Of a DNA stretch of 64,000 bases, positions 9,072 through 17,940 are shown piece after piece. The translations under genes and the position numbers were made by a program. The stretch is from Aureispira sp. CCB-QB1. GTDB lineage: Bacteria; Bacteroidota; Bacteroidia; Chitinophagales; Saprospiraceae. The notes under the pieces are model-generated. The model saw only the letters and a program-made list of their open reading frames with translations, ran no database searches and had not been told where the DNA came from. The DNA lies in contig NZ_JHBV01000024.1 of the NCBI RefSeq assembly GCF_000724545.1, positions 62,001 to 126,000 on the forward strand, in the 5' to 3' direction. Every line of letters starts with the position of its first letter. Within the stretch, counting starts at the first letter, position 1.

Positions 9072-10217
9072 ATGAGTAAAGAAAAAAATAGCTATTCTTT
9101 ATTAGACATTATTGGTATTCTTTACCGATGGAAAAAGCCCTTGCTTATTTTAATTGCTAGCACTACAATTGGGGCTATTGTTGTTACGTTGCTATTAGAT
9201 GATTATTACACCGCTTATGCTACTTTTGTTCCAACTAATGAGGAACAAAAACTGTTTGACTCTGCAGGTAACTTAACCTTGTATGGTGGCGATGATGCTG
9301 TTAGCCGTGTGTTAATTTTTGCCGAATCATCTCCCTTTGTTGATCACATGATTAAAAAATTCAATTTATCAGAGCACTATGGTATTGATGATAGTACTCC
9401 CAAAGGGCGCAATAAAATTGAGAAGCACTTTAGAAAACTATATGATATCAAACGAAACAAACATAGTGGTTTAGAGATTTCTATACAAGATAAAGATGCT
9501 GAAACAGCTTTTAACATGGTTTTAGCGGCTTTGGATAAAATTGAAGACTTGTATCGTGCTGCTACTTCTGGAAACAAAGGGTTGATTAAAGAAACCTACG
9601 AAAAAGCAATCGCTGAAAAAGAAGCAGAATTAATTACGGTAGCAGATACTTTGACAACCTTGCGTAAAAAATTCAATATTTTTGATGTAAACCAACAAAG
9701 TAAAACGCTTTCTGGTATGTTGACCGCTTTAGAAGGGCAATTGGCTTATGACCAAGCAAAACTAATTAGTTTTCAAGAAATGAAAGCGCCACGAGATTCT
9801 ATTATCAACGTAAAAGCTCGTATTGCAGGTGCGTTGCAACAACGTCAATTGATGCGAGGAGGTTCTATTCGAAACCCCGACGTAGAGACTTCTTCTGATA
9901 TTTATGCCTTTAATGAAGGAAGAGACCCTGTTATTTATTGGGAAACTAAAATTGCTAATTTGAACGAAGAGCTCTCTTTGATTATCACACAATTTGCAAA
10001 ATTTAAAACCCATGCCTATTCTAATATTGCGGGTATTATTGTCTTGGAGCCCGTGCAAGTTCCGAATCTAAAATCGTATCCAGTCCGTTCTTTTATGGTA
10101 GTTGGAGCCATCTTAGTTTCGGTTATTTTAGGAGTCATAGGTGTATTAATATTAGATGCCTACAAACGCATCGATTGGAAAGAAGTCTTATATGAGAAGC
10201 CAGTTAGCCATACGTAA
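9072..10217 (+). CDS. Wzz/chain-length determinant family protein
   Basis: 381 residues with the Wzz layout. A short cytoplasmic start (SLLDIIGILYRWKKP) precedes the first membrane helix at about 23-41, then comes a large periplasmic domain with a coiled-coil middle (about 170-260), and a second membrane helix near 341-362 follows the PxxPxxKSYPVRS segment typical of the family (LEPVQVPNLKSYPVRSF). There is no tyrosine-kinase domain, so it is the short chain-length or co-polymerase type. It controls the length of the surface polysaccharide made with the neighbouring flippase and ligase. Its end overlaps the start of the next gene by 26 bases, so translation of the two is probably coupled. Confidence 0.85.
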   Translation: MSKEKNSYSLLDIIGILYRWKKPLLILIASTTIGAIVVTLLLDDYYTAYATFVPTNEEQKLFDSAGNLTLYGGDDAVSRVLIFAESSPFVDHMIKKFNLSEHYGIDDSTPKGRNKIEKHFRKLYDIKRNKHSGLEISIQDKDAETAFNMVLAALDKIEDLYRAATSGNKGLIKETYEKAIAEKEAELITVADTLTTLRKKFNIFDVNQQSKTLSGMLTALEGQLAYDQAKLISFQEMKAPRDSIINVKARIAGALQQRQLMRGGSIRNPDVETSSDIYAFNEGRDPVIYWETKIANLNEELSLIITQFAKFKTHAYSNIAGIIVLEPVQVPNLKSYPVRSFMVVGAILVSVILGVIGVLILDAYKRIDWKEVLYEKPVSHT

Positions 10218-11664
10218 ATACTCGCACAACTTATTTGTTGGCTATGCTTTTTGTATTGTTGCCTCGATAATGGGGGCGATCTTTCTTGAGACGCCCACTC
10301 CATTATTGTTCCCTCTTGCATTAGCATTTGTCTTTCAGGTATTAGTAGATTACGAAAAAATTTATTTTCTATTGTTTCTGTCGATTCCAATATCTACAGA
10401 AGTATTTTTGACCGACCATTTAGCAACGGATTTACCAACAGAACCCCTTATTGTGGGGCTTATGTTAATTTATTTCTTAGTTGTCTTAACCAATCCGTTG
10501 AGCATAGATCGAAAATACATAAAACATCCTTTATCGATACTAATCTTGGTGCATGTTGCTTGGGTCGCCATTACCACGTTTACATCATCTGCCATTGGTT
10601 TTTCGTTTAAATTTTTATTAGCAAAGCTGTGGTACGTCGTAACCTTCTTTTATTTTACAGGTTATTTGGTAAAGGATCAGAAGAAAGTTAATCTCCTACT
10701 TTGGTTGATTGCAATTCCGTTGGCTCTTGCAACTACAAAAGTTATTATACACCATGCAACTCTAGAGTTTGGTTTTAAAAAAATCAATGAAGCCTGCCCT
10801 CCTTTTTTTAGAAACCATGTTAACTACGCCGCAATTCTTTCGGTATTCATTCCTTTTATGTGTTACCTTTGGAAATGGAGTGTGGGGTTAAAAAAACGCA
10901 TCTTGGAAATCACATTAGGAGTGCTTGTTTTTGGTGTTCTCACAGCCTATACGAGAGCTGCATATGTAGCCTTAGCAATCATTCCTGTCGCTTATTGGAT
11001 CATCCGTTTGCGTTTTGTCAAGCTAGCTGCAATTATTGCATCTATTGGTGCTCTTGGTATCTTATCGTTTCTAATTACAGAAAATAAGTTTATGGAACTT
11101 GTTCCGACAGATCAAACAATTGCACACACAGAATTGTCAGATATTGTCTCATCTACCTCTGAGCTAAAAGATGTTTCTACCATGGAACGCTATTATCGGT
11201 GGATTGCAGGTGCACAAATGATTGCCGAAAAGCCTATCTTGGGTTTTGGTCCTGGCAATTTTTATCATTTTTATAAACATTACACGTTAAATCGCTTTTC
11301 GACTTATGTGAGTGATAATCCTGAGAAATCTGGAATTCATAATTATTACTTGATGACAACTTTAGAACAGGGCATTATTGGTCTAATTATCTTCTTGCTC
11401 CTTATCTATACAACTATTATTTATGGTGAGCAAGTATACCACCAATCTCCAACAAGAGAGCGTAGGGACCTTGTAATGGCGACTATTTTATCTACCATTG
11501 TTATTGATGCCTTCTTGTTGATGAACGATATGATTGAAACGGACAAAATTGGCTCGTTCTTCTTTTTTAATATTGCTATTATTGTCATTATTGACTTAAT
11601 CAACCAAAAGGAGATAGAACGCTCTGGAATTCATTCCAACGATAAAAAAGATAAAACGTCATAA
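10192..11664 (+). CDS. O-antigen ligase/polymerase family membrane protein
   Basis: The frame is open from 10156, but the ATG at 10192 gives a normal N-terminus (MRSQLAIRKYSHN then a membrane helix) and a short 26-base overlap with the Wzz-like gene, so I prefer it (490 residues). There are ten or more membrane helices and a large loop around residues 305-385. That loop holds the family signature: RYYRWIAGAQMIAEKPILGFGPGNFYHFY-type residues, where a G-x-G-x-x-N/F motif precedes a His-rich segment ending SGIHNYYL. This is the Wzy_C/WaaL pattern, for enzymes that polymerise or ligate O-antigen units in the periplasm. Ligase and polymerase cannot be told apart by sequence. Confidence 0.85.
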   Translation: MRSQLAIRKYSHNLFVGYAFCIVASIMGAIFLETPTPLLFPLALAFVFQVLVDYEKIYFLLFLSIPISTEVFLTDHLATDLPTEPLIVGLMLIYFLVVLTNPLSIDRKYIKHPLSILILVHVAWVAITTFTSSAIGFSFKFLLAKLWYVVTFFYFTGYLVKDQKKVNLLLWLIAIPLALATTKVIIHHATLEFGFKKINEACPPFFRNHVNYAAILSVFIPFMCYLWKWSVGLKKRILEITLGVLVFGVLTAYTRAAYVALAIIPVAYWIIRLRFVKLAAIIASIGALGILSFLITENKFMELVPTDQTIAHTELSDIVSSTSELKDVSTMERYYRWIAGAQMIAEKPILGFGPGNFYHFYKHYTLNRFSTYVSDNPEKSGIHNYYLMTTLEQGIIGLIIFLLLIYTTIIYGEQVYHQSPTRERRDLVMATILSTIVIDAFLLMNDMIETDKIGSFFFFNIAIIVIIDLINQKEIERSGIHSNDKKDKTS

Positions 11665-11689
11665 TTATTATCTAATACATAAAATACAA

Positions 11690-11732
11690 GAGGCTGTCAG
11701 AAAATTATCTTTCCTGACAGCCTCCTTTTTTT
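11690..11732 (+). terminator. Rho-independent terminator after polysaccharide genes
   Basis: A perfect 11-bp stem, GAGGCTGTCAG (11690-11700) with CTGACAGCCTC (11714-11724), a 13-base loop and a run of seven T. It ends the flippase-Wzz-ligase region. Confidence 0.85.
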
Positions 11733-11760
11733 AGGACGAGACTATACATCTTTAGGGTCG

Positions 11761-13866
11761 TTAGTAGCTTCCAAAATACCTTCTTAAGAACCACTCCAAA
11801 GTCAGCAAACCTAATAGTAAAAAGAAAATCCATTTAAGATGAATCAACGATCGAGTTTTGACAGTATCGTACAAAACTGGTTTTGCAAACCCTTTTGCGG
11901 TTATTAATTCTGGCAGCTTCAAGAGTTCGTTAGGCCCTACAACAGCACCACCATTTTTAGTACTAATCAAATTTAGGAGTTGATGATTGGCTGTTGTTTC
12001 GAATACCTCTAACTGTATAGATTGTACACTAAAAGCACCTCCTGATTTTAATTCTTCTCCATTAAATACCGTAGAAGCTTCAAACTCGTAACTACCTTCT
12101 GGCAATCGTCCTGCATTCAGCGCATAACTAGACTCTGTTTTATTAAATGTAAATGGGAATTTTTCTCCTTTGTCATTTGTAATTACCACCCGTGCTTCGG
12201 GGGTATTGATACGTTCGTAATTGCTATTATACAATTCAGCATCAATCGAAATTACTTCATTCTCATTATACAACGTATTGCTAACAAAAGCTCTAAACCT
12301 CCGTTTGTCCTCTTTAGTGCTTAAATATTGAATTACCTTGCCCAACAATTCGTCAAATAAATCATGTGACTGATTTTGTACATAATCAAATATACGCCAC
12401 TTCCAAATTCCTTCACCTGCCAAAACACCTTTTTTAGCCCCTTGTTCTTCTCCCAAGACCAACAATGGATATTCTGTATTAATAGAACCAATTCTTTGAC
12501 TCAGCATAATGGTTGCATCTGCCTTAGGTTTAAAATCGGCAAAAGGAGTTGTTACAGGTGGAAATTGAGCTATCAAATCCTTGATTCGCTCATCTAATGT
12601 AAAAGTATTAAAAGAAGGTTCCAGTACACCTTCTGTATCATTGGTTTGATTACCTCTCCCATTAATCTGAATTAAATCTTGGCTTTGGTTCAAATTAGGC
12701 AGATTGGTCAAGGTTCCAACAACAAATAAATGTGGAATCTTCTTTGTTCGAATCGTTGTCAGTACATCTGTAATACTATTTCTAGCACTTGGCAACTGAT
12801 GCAAGATCACAAAGTCATAACCTGAAACCGACTCCGAAAAATCATCGGCGTATTTTATTTCTACTTCATAATTTTTATTGTTCTTAATCGTCCTCTTAAA
12901 AGCAGCCATATCTGGATGGGGTGATTCTGCTAGCAACAAGATTTTTTGACGAGCATCCAAAACATCTATATAAAAGTTTTTAGAATTGTTCGCTTTGGTT
13001 GCCTCCCCACCTATTGGACTCAACGAAACGGTGTATTTTTGAACACCACTTCTAGTTGCTTCTAACGTAATTTCTTCTGTTATAAAAAAGTCATTGTTAT
13101 CAATTGAAATCAATTTTTCTTGTAACTTTTTTCCTCCTTTGGATACCGTTAACTTAGTAGCTCCTGCGCTACAATTAATAGCAGCAACATCTACTTGCAC
13201 CGTAAACCGATCGCCTAAATAAGTAATTTGATTGTTATATACCTTCTTAAGTACCAAGTCTTTTTTAGGTATAGTATCTCCCAATGCGACACTAAAAACA
13301 GGTGTATTTAATTTATTTCCCAAGTAAACAGGATCACTTCCTTGATTATAAATTCCGTCCGAAGCCCAAATAATTGTTCCTATATTTTGGTTGCTATACA
13401 AATCATACATTTCTTGCATGAACCCAGCTATATTGGTTGCTTTATCATCAAACGAATAATCAATTCCTTCTCGCACTTCTGCCCCAAAAGAATAGGTTTT
13501 TAAGTCATAATCTGCACTTAGTTTTTCTTTAAGTGCTTCCATATCCTTTTGGTATTGCACTTGAGCTTCTTCTGACATGCTTCGCCCTACTGACTCCGAG
13601 TTGTCCTGTGCCAAAACGACAATAGGTTGTTGTGTCTGCGTGATCGTTCGTTTAATCACAGGAGCCAACAACAGCAAGCAAATGATTGTTACAGTAACAA
13701 AACGCAAGGTTCCAAGCCCTGTATTCAGTTTTTTGGATTGTTCTCCAAAACTTCGGTCTCTATAATACAATGCTAGAGCATACAAAGCTCCCATCAAAAC
13801 ACACAAAAAGATAAACCATGTAGGGTATTGAAATATAATGTTGGATTGCAAGAATAAGTTATTCAC
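11761..13866 (-). CDS. VWA-like membrane protein (BatA/aerotolerance-type)
   Basis: 701 residues. Two N-terminal membrane helices (about 11-35 and 48-70) and one C-terminal helix (about 675-695) enclose a large extracytoplasmic part. Right after the second helix comes IVVLAQDNSESVGRSM, whose D-N-S-E-S matches the MIDAS metal-site pattern DxSxS of von Willebrand A domains. A later part (residues about 305-420, ILLLAESPHPDMAAFKR onward) looks like the glutamine-amidotransferase-like fold often joined to these domains in Bacteroidota. The start codon is GTG at 13866; no ATG is available nearby. The function of the family is unknown, but it is usually linked to envelope integrity. Confidence 0.75.
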   Translation of the reverse strand: MNNLFLQSNIIFQYPTWFIFLCVLMGALYALALYYRDRSFGEQSKKLNTGLGTLRFVTVTIICLLLLAPVIKRTITQTQQPIVVLAQDNSESVGRSMSEEAQVQYQKDMEALKEKLSADYDLKTYSFGAEVREGIDYSFDDKATNIAGFMQEMYDLYSNQNIGTIIWASDGIYNQGSDPVYLGNKLNTPVFSVALGDTIPKKDLVLKKVYNNQITYLGDRFTVQVDVAAINCSAGATKLTVSKGGKKLQEKLISIDNNDFFITEEITLEATRSGVQKYTVSLSPIGGEATKANNSKNFYIDVLDARQKILLLAESPHPDMAAFKRTIKNNKNYEVEIKYADDFSESVSGYDFVILHQLPSARNSITDVLTTIRTKKIPHLFVVGTLTNLPNLNQSQDLIQINGRGNQTNDTEGVLEPSFNTFTLDERIKDLIAQFPPVTTPFADFKPKADATIMLSQRIGSINTEYPLLVLGEEQGAKKGVLAGEGIWKWRIFDYVQNQSHDLFDELLGKVIQYLSTKEDKRRFRAFVSNTLYNENEVISIDAELYNSNYERINTPEARVVITNDKGEKFPFTFNKTESSYALNAGRLPEGSYEFEASTVFNGEELKSGGAFSVQSIQLEVFETTANHQLLNLISTKNGGAVVGPNELLKLPELITAKGFAKPVLYDTVKTRSLIHLKWIFFLLLGLLTLEWFLRRYFGSY

Positions 13867-14068
13867 TATCTATGGATATATTTACGATCTGTCAAATTAG
13901 TTGTCAAATATAGGTTACACCAGACTATTGGGTTCGAAACCAAAAGGAAAAATAAGCATTATATTAGAATAATAGTTCTGATATACACATGCTAAGATAC
14001 ATTTAACACATCAATTTGTTCAAAAAACAACTAAGATTCTCTACTAGGTACTACTTCAAACAAAAAAT

Positions 14069-14115
14069 AACCTTGAAAAGAAGTACGTTTTACGTGAAAG
14101 CTCCTTTTCAAGGTT
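14069..14115 (-). terminator. Terminator of the CpeT-like gene
   Basis: A 12-bp perfect stem (AACCTTGAAAAG with CTTTTCAAGGTT, arms 14069-14080 and 14104-14115). On the minus strand it is followed by TTATTTTTTG. It sits about 30 bases after the stop of the gene at 14148-14879. Confidence 0.7.
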
Positions 14116-14147
14116 GTTCAATATAACAATAGGACGGCTCAATCTAC

Positions 14148-14879
14148 TTAATTAGCAAGCGCAAAATTTTCATATTTCTTTTCCAACTCACTTTTATTAA
14201 ACCTAAAAAAGGTATTGTCTTTATAATGTACCAAAACATTAAGTTGCTCATCTAAAAACTTAGTATTAAATACAATACTTGTTTTCTTTAATTTAGCATC
14301 TATCTTGTAATATTTCAGTTCCGCAGAGATAGGGCTATAACAAGGGTTCTTAGCAATTGCGCGATAACTACCATCTTTTTCCCGAACCAAATAACTACCA
14401 CATCCCTCCCCGCAATTTTCTAAATCTGATGGTTTTAGATTATCAAATGGTTCATCTTTTTGCCACTCATAAGCATCTACCTCAACCCCATCTTTTATGC
14501 GATAAAACGCAATGAAGGCGGTATCTGGTGAAACCTTGGTAATTTGAGCTATACTGCTAGACAATGCTGACTCGTAGGCTCCTGCCTGAAACCATCCTGA
14601 ATAAATCCAGTACTCTCCAAAACGGTTCTTTTTCCAAATTCGCCTGCCTATAATTTCTTGTTCTACATTTGTATCGGCATACCCTTTTTCTATAGACATT
14701 TTATTAGAAAAATGACCTACCCATAAATTGGTAATGTGCTCTAGCCTATTATTGGTGTTTTTATTAGGATTTTGAGTTAGCTCATCTATATAAATAGATG
14801 AATTGGTAGTCGAACAGCTTGCAAAGAAAGAGATGATCGCTATAAATACTAAGCTGGGAATAGATAAAAGCTTTGACAT
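14148..14879 (-). CDS. CpcT/CpeT-like lipoprotein
   Basis: 243 residues from the ATG at 14879 (a TTG at 14903 would add eight residues before the signal and is less likely). The lipobox FASC makes it a lipoprotein. The mature part matches the CpeT bilin-lyase fold in spacing and residues. W-VGHFSNKM near the start is followed by RRIWKKNRFGEYWIYSGW, then a strand-rich middle with FIAFYRIKD, and a GCGSYLVREKDGSYRAI segment. Cyanobacterial members attach bilins to phycobiliproteins, but there are no phycobilisomes here, so it likely binds something else. A terminator follows. It is not obviously tied to the CIS locus upstream. Confidence 0.6.
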   Translation of the reverse strand: MSKLLSIPSLVFIAIISFFASCSTTNSSIYIDELTQNPNKNTNNRLEHITNLWVGHFSNKMSIEKGYADTNVEQEIIGRRIWKKNRFGEYWIYSGWFQAGAYESALSSSIAQITKVSPDTAFIAFYRIKDGVEVDAYEWQKDEPFDNLKPSDLENCGEGCGSYLVREKDGSYRAIAKNPCYSPISAELKYYKIDAKLKKTSIVFNTKFLDEQLNVLVHYKDNTFFRFNKSELEKKYENFALAN

Positions 14880-15092
14880 AATGGATGGTTTTAATTGGAA
14901 CAATGAGGGGTTTTACCAGTAAGTATAAAATAGATACCGTTTAAGTAAACTTAACTTTTTGTTGATATCTATTTCATACTCACTCTATACGGATAACAAC
15001 CACAAACAAAATTTGTTCTGCTTTTACTTCCATATTTTGCCTTATATAAGACAATTGCATATCTGCAATCATTGTCATCAAAGCTCTATAAT

Positions 15093-16445
15093 TTATGACA
15101 TCGTTTTTCCTTCTTTTCTCAACTCTCGTTTAATCCCCTCTCGGATGTCCTCCATTGCAACGGCATCGCTGCCTCTTCTCAACGCACTTAAAGAACAATA
15201 CCGCAAGACATTAATAATACTACCTCCTGTTATTTTATGTTCATTCGCAATAATAGAAAAATCTACATCAGACTCTTTTTTTACAGTTTTAAAACTGTTT
15301 TCCCACAACTGCTGACGCTGCTCTACATTGGGGGCTGGAAAGTAAATAATCGATTGAAAACGACGTGTAAATGCAATATCCATATTTGCTTTAAGATTCG
15401 TCGCCAAGATAACCACTCCTGAAAAATCCTCTACTCGTTGTAGCAAGTAAGCCACCTCTTGATTGGCATGGCGGTCTTTGGAGTCAGAAGTAGCCGTCCG
15501 TTTTCCAAACAAGGCATCCGCTTCATCAAAAAACAAAATCCAATTTTTGTTTTCAGCTTGATCAAAAATATTCGACATATTTTTCTCTGTTTCTCCAATA
15601 TACTTAGAAACGACCTGCGACAAATCTACTCGATAAACATCTAGCCCCATTTGCTTTCCAATCAAACAAGCCGTTAGCGTCTTTCCTGTTCCTGGAGGTC
15701 CATAAAACAGAGCTCGGTAACCTCTCTTTAATTGCTTGCTTAACCCCCAATCATTCATAATAGTATTTTGGTGCTCTAACCAAGCGGATATTTCTGAGAT
15801 TTCCCCCAACACATACGGGTCCAAAACTAAATCTGACCAATCTAATTTTGTAGACAAATGCTTGGCAGGAAAATTAGTACTAAAGTCTGGTTTATATGGA
15901 TTTCCAGAAGTAAAAAAGCTCAAATACTCCTCACTCAACTCCAAACCACTACTAAATAGTGGTTCACTTCCTTGATTCAAATCAAGCTTTAATATATTAT
16001 TTTTGTAAAAATAATGTTGAGGCTTGAATAAATCAATAATTCTAATTCGCTCTTCAATATCTCGTCCTGCAATCAAAAAAGCTGCCGTTTCACCAGTCGG
16101 CAAAAAACCACTGTGGTAACGTCCTTTTAAGCCTCCAAATTCCGTATAAACACGATCATATATCTTATTTTTCAGAAAAAAGCGATCCAACAATTGTGGG
16201 CGGACATGAGGTGCTATACTCAGTGCCAAAATAACTCTTTCTTTAAAACCGAAATTGCAAAACTTAATAATCTTTGCATAAAACGATTCATCATTTTCCA
16301 CAGAAGGCATTGGAACCTCATAGACACTCGTATATTCACTTTCTTGCCCAAATCGTAGGTCCATACGGGTCATAATTACTTTATTTAGCCAAGAAAGTTC
16401 GGCTTCTAGAGTTTTAGCATTTAATTCTAATGGTGATAATTTCAT
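15093..16445 (-). CDS. AAA+ ATPase of a contractile injection system
   Basis: 450 residues. The N-terminal 240-residue domain has FKERVILALSIAPHVRPQLL, a GFLPTGETAAFLIAG stretch and FPAKHLSTKLDWSDLVL, which I recognise from the ATPases encoded in eCIS (Afp15/Pvc15-like) clusters. The AAA+ core shows Walker A GPPGTGKT (249-256), Walker B ILFFDEADALFGKR (303-316), sensor-1 Asn350 and an RR pair at 361-362 as arginine finger. In known systems this ATPase is needed for particle assembly or cargo loading. It lies downstream of the genes at 16579 and 17100 and opposite the tape-measure gene. No sheath, tube or baseplate gene is in the window. Confidence 0.9.
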   Translation of the reverse strand: MKLSPLELNAKTLEAELSWLNKVIMTRMDLRFGQESEYTSVYEVPMPSVENDESFYAKIIKFCNFGFKERVILALSIAPHVRPQLLDRFFLKNKIYDRVYTEFGGLKGRYHSGFLPTGETAAFLIAGRDIEERIRIIDLFKPQHYFYKNNILKLDLNQGSEPLFSSGLELSEEYLSFFTSGNPYKPDFSTNFPAKHLSTKLDWSDLVLDPYVLGEISEISAWLEHQNTIMNDWGLSKQLKRGYRALFYGPPGTGKTLTACLIGKQMGLDVYRVDLSQVVSKYIGETEKNMSNIFDQAENKNWILFFDEADALFGKRTATSDSKDRHANQEVAYLLQRVEDFSGVVILATNLKANMDIAFTRRFQSIIYFPAPNVEQRQQLWENSFKTVKKESDVDFSIIANEHKITGGSIINVLRYCSLSALRRGSDAVAMEDIREGIKRELRKEGKTMS

Positions 16446-16578
16446 AGTATTCTATCAATGTGTGTTGTATATAGAGAAGTTTTTAAGCGATTGGTATTGA
16501 TTCATACTTCGTGAATTTAAAAAATAAATATTCCCTCCCGTTAGTATGGTCATTCACTTAACACAAAAAAGGCAATTT

Positions 16579-17103
16579 TTACTGCCAAGTTGTTGGTAAG
16601 ATGTATCGAAGTGTCAAGGCGCCTCTTGCCAAACTAAATCGAGGAAAACCAAAAATAGGCTTCCAATCAATACTTAGACTAACAGGAGCATGTGAAAAAG
16701 TATATTCGACTCCCACTACAGTTGTAAAACCACCACCAAAGAAAGGAGTCCGTCCTGTTTCAGTGTAAGCCCCTAAATAACCTCCAGCACCTGCAAAGCC
16801 TGAAAAGTTAGTATCAAACCCCAAATCTAAATGAAAGACCCATAGTGCTTCAAAGACATACCCGTTATTTTGAGGCGCATCGTATAATATTCCTGGAAAA
16901 TAAATCCCTTCATCTATCTGAAAACCTGCCAGACCTTCTATCGCTTGTTGAATATTAGGCGTATAAAAAATAAAACGCTTGTAGCTTAACTCTAGAGATG
17001 TGCCTGCTCTAAAACCAAGTGTTTGGTCATAATACTGTCCTTTGACCTCGGTTTGCCCTACAATAAGTAACCCTATGATTAAACAAAAAAAGTACCTCAT
17101 CAT
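16579..17103 (-). CDS. Small outer-membrane beta-barrel-like protein
   Basis: I start at the ATG at 17103, giving 174 residues. The signal peptide is MMRYFFCLIIGLLIVG, ending near VKGQ. The mature protein is a series of amphipathic strands with many Gly and aromatic residues (GFRAGTSLELSYKRFIFY, ALWVFHLDLGFD, GAGGYLGAYTETGRTPFFGG) and a final strand RGALTLRYILP, as in small 8-strand outer-membrane barrels. Its start overlaps the stop of the preceding gene in ATGA (four bases), so the two are translationally coupled and probably work together. The ATPase gene follows after 133 bases on the same strand. Confidence 0.7.
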   Translation of the reverse strand: MMRYFFCLIIGLLIVGQTEVKGQYYDQTLGFRAGTSLELSYKRFIFYTPNIQQAIEGLAGFQIDEGIYFPGILYDAPQNNGYVFEALWVFHLDLGFDTNFSGFAGAGGYLGAYTETGRTPFFGGGFTTVVGVEYTFSHAPVSLSIDWKPIFGFPRFSLARGALTLRYILPTTWQ

Positions 17104-17840
17104 TTTGAATATTTTTTGATGTAATGCCCAAATAGTTGGCAATTTTTTGCCACTGATTTTGGCTTTTTAACAAGGAGATCCAAAGCCATGTTTTGTCCTT
17201 CTTGAAAATAGTTCAAATAATTTGCTTTTGTGCGCTCACTCAAGCCCAAGGTATTCTTTTCCTCATCTTCATTAAAATGCAATTGCAAGAAAATAAGTTC
17301 TCGACATCTTTGGGTTTGAATTGGAGTAGTGATATAACGCCAAGGCTTACAAATATATTCTAAATCTTCTATATTCCGTAAGTTCAAGCCGACTCGTGGC
17401 GTTTTTTTAAATGCTCTGTTTTTTTTGTACGGTAATTTACACAAATAAAAGCCACTTTGTGTTTCTACAATGCCTTTTTGCTGAATCAGCCGCTCTATAG
17501 TGTTCCAAGGACCATCAATGTATCCCTCATTGACAGGGATATAGTCTTGATTCAATAACTGAATTCCACGTATCAATATTCCTCCGTAATGTGTTTCATT
17601 TTTCAATACAATATCCACTCCTGCCCCATGCAATCGCCAAGTACCATTTTTATATTCCTTTTTTCGATGGTCATGCGCAAAATTATCCATTGTTTGTGAT
17701 GTATTGTTATAATAAAATTCCAATTCTGTTGCCTGATAAAAGGACGAACCAGTGCTGATTGCATATTCATTAAATAACTGTATGGCAATTTGGTCAAAAA
17801 AATGTTCTATATTGTCTGAATCTATTCTTAAATTGAGCAT
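17100..17840 (-). CDS. Conserved protein of unknown function in CIS locus
   Basis: 246 residues from the ATG at 17840; a TTG at 17879 would give 13 more, AT-rich residues and is less likely. There is no signal peptide. The sequence has ATELEFYYN near residue 40, then FAHDHR, GTWRLHGAGVDIVL and GGILIRGI. This is the pattern of an uncharacterised Bacteroidota family whose GGILIRG element is reminiscent of alkyladenine DNA glycosylases (vLIRA). I would not assign that function without a structure. It overlaps the next gene by ATGA and is divergent from the tape-measure gene, with about 100 bases between them for both promoters. Confidence 0.65.
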   Translation of the reverse strand: MLNLRIDSDNIEHFFDQIAIQLFNEYAISTGSSFYQATELEFYYNNTSQTMDNFAHDHRKKEYKNGTWRLHGAGVDIVLKNETHYGGILIRGIQLLNQDYIPVNEGYIDGPWNTIERLIQQKGIVETQSGFYLCKLPYKKNRAFKKTPRVGLNLRNIEDLEYICKPWRYITTPIQTQRCRELIFLQLHFNEDEEKNTLGLSERTKANYLNYFQEGQNMALDLLVKKPKSVAKNCQLFGHYIKKYSK

Positions 17841-17940
17841 ATTTATATTTTGTACTGTATAAAAACTATAAGTATACAATAAAGTAATTGTTCCGTAAAG
17901 TTATACAAATAATAGTCACCTCAAATCATACTATAAAACC

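Noticed and set aside
17100-17840. Alkyladenine DNA glycosylase
   Set aside because: Only a short GGILIRG-type segment resembles that family; catalytic and DNA-contact residues cannot be matched by eye.
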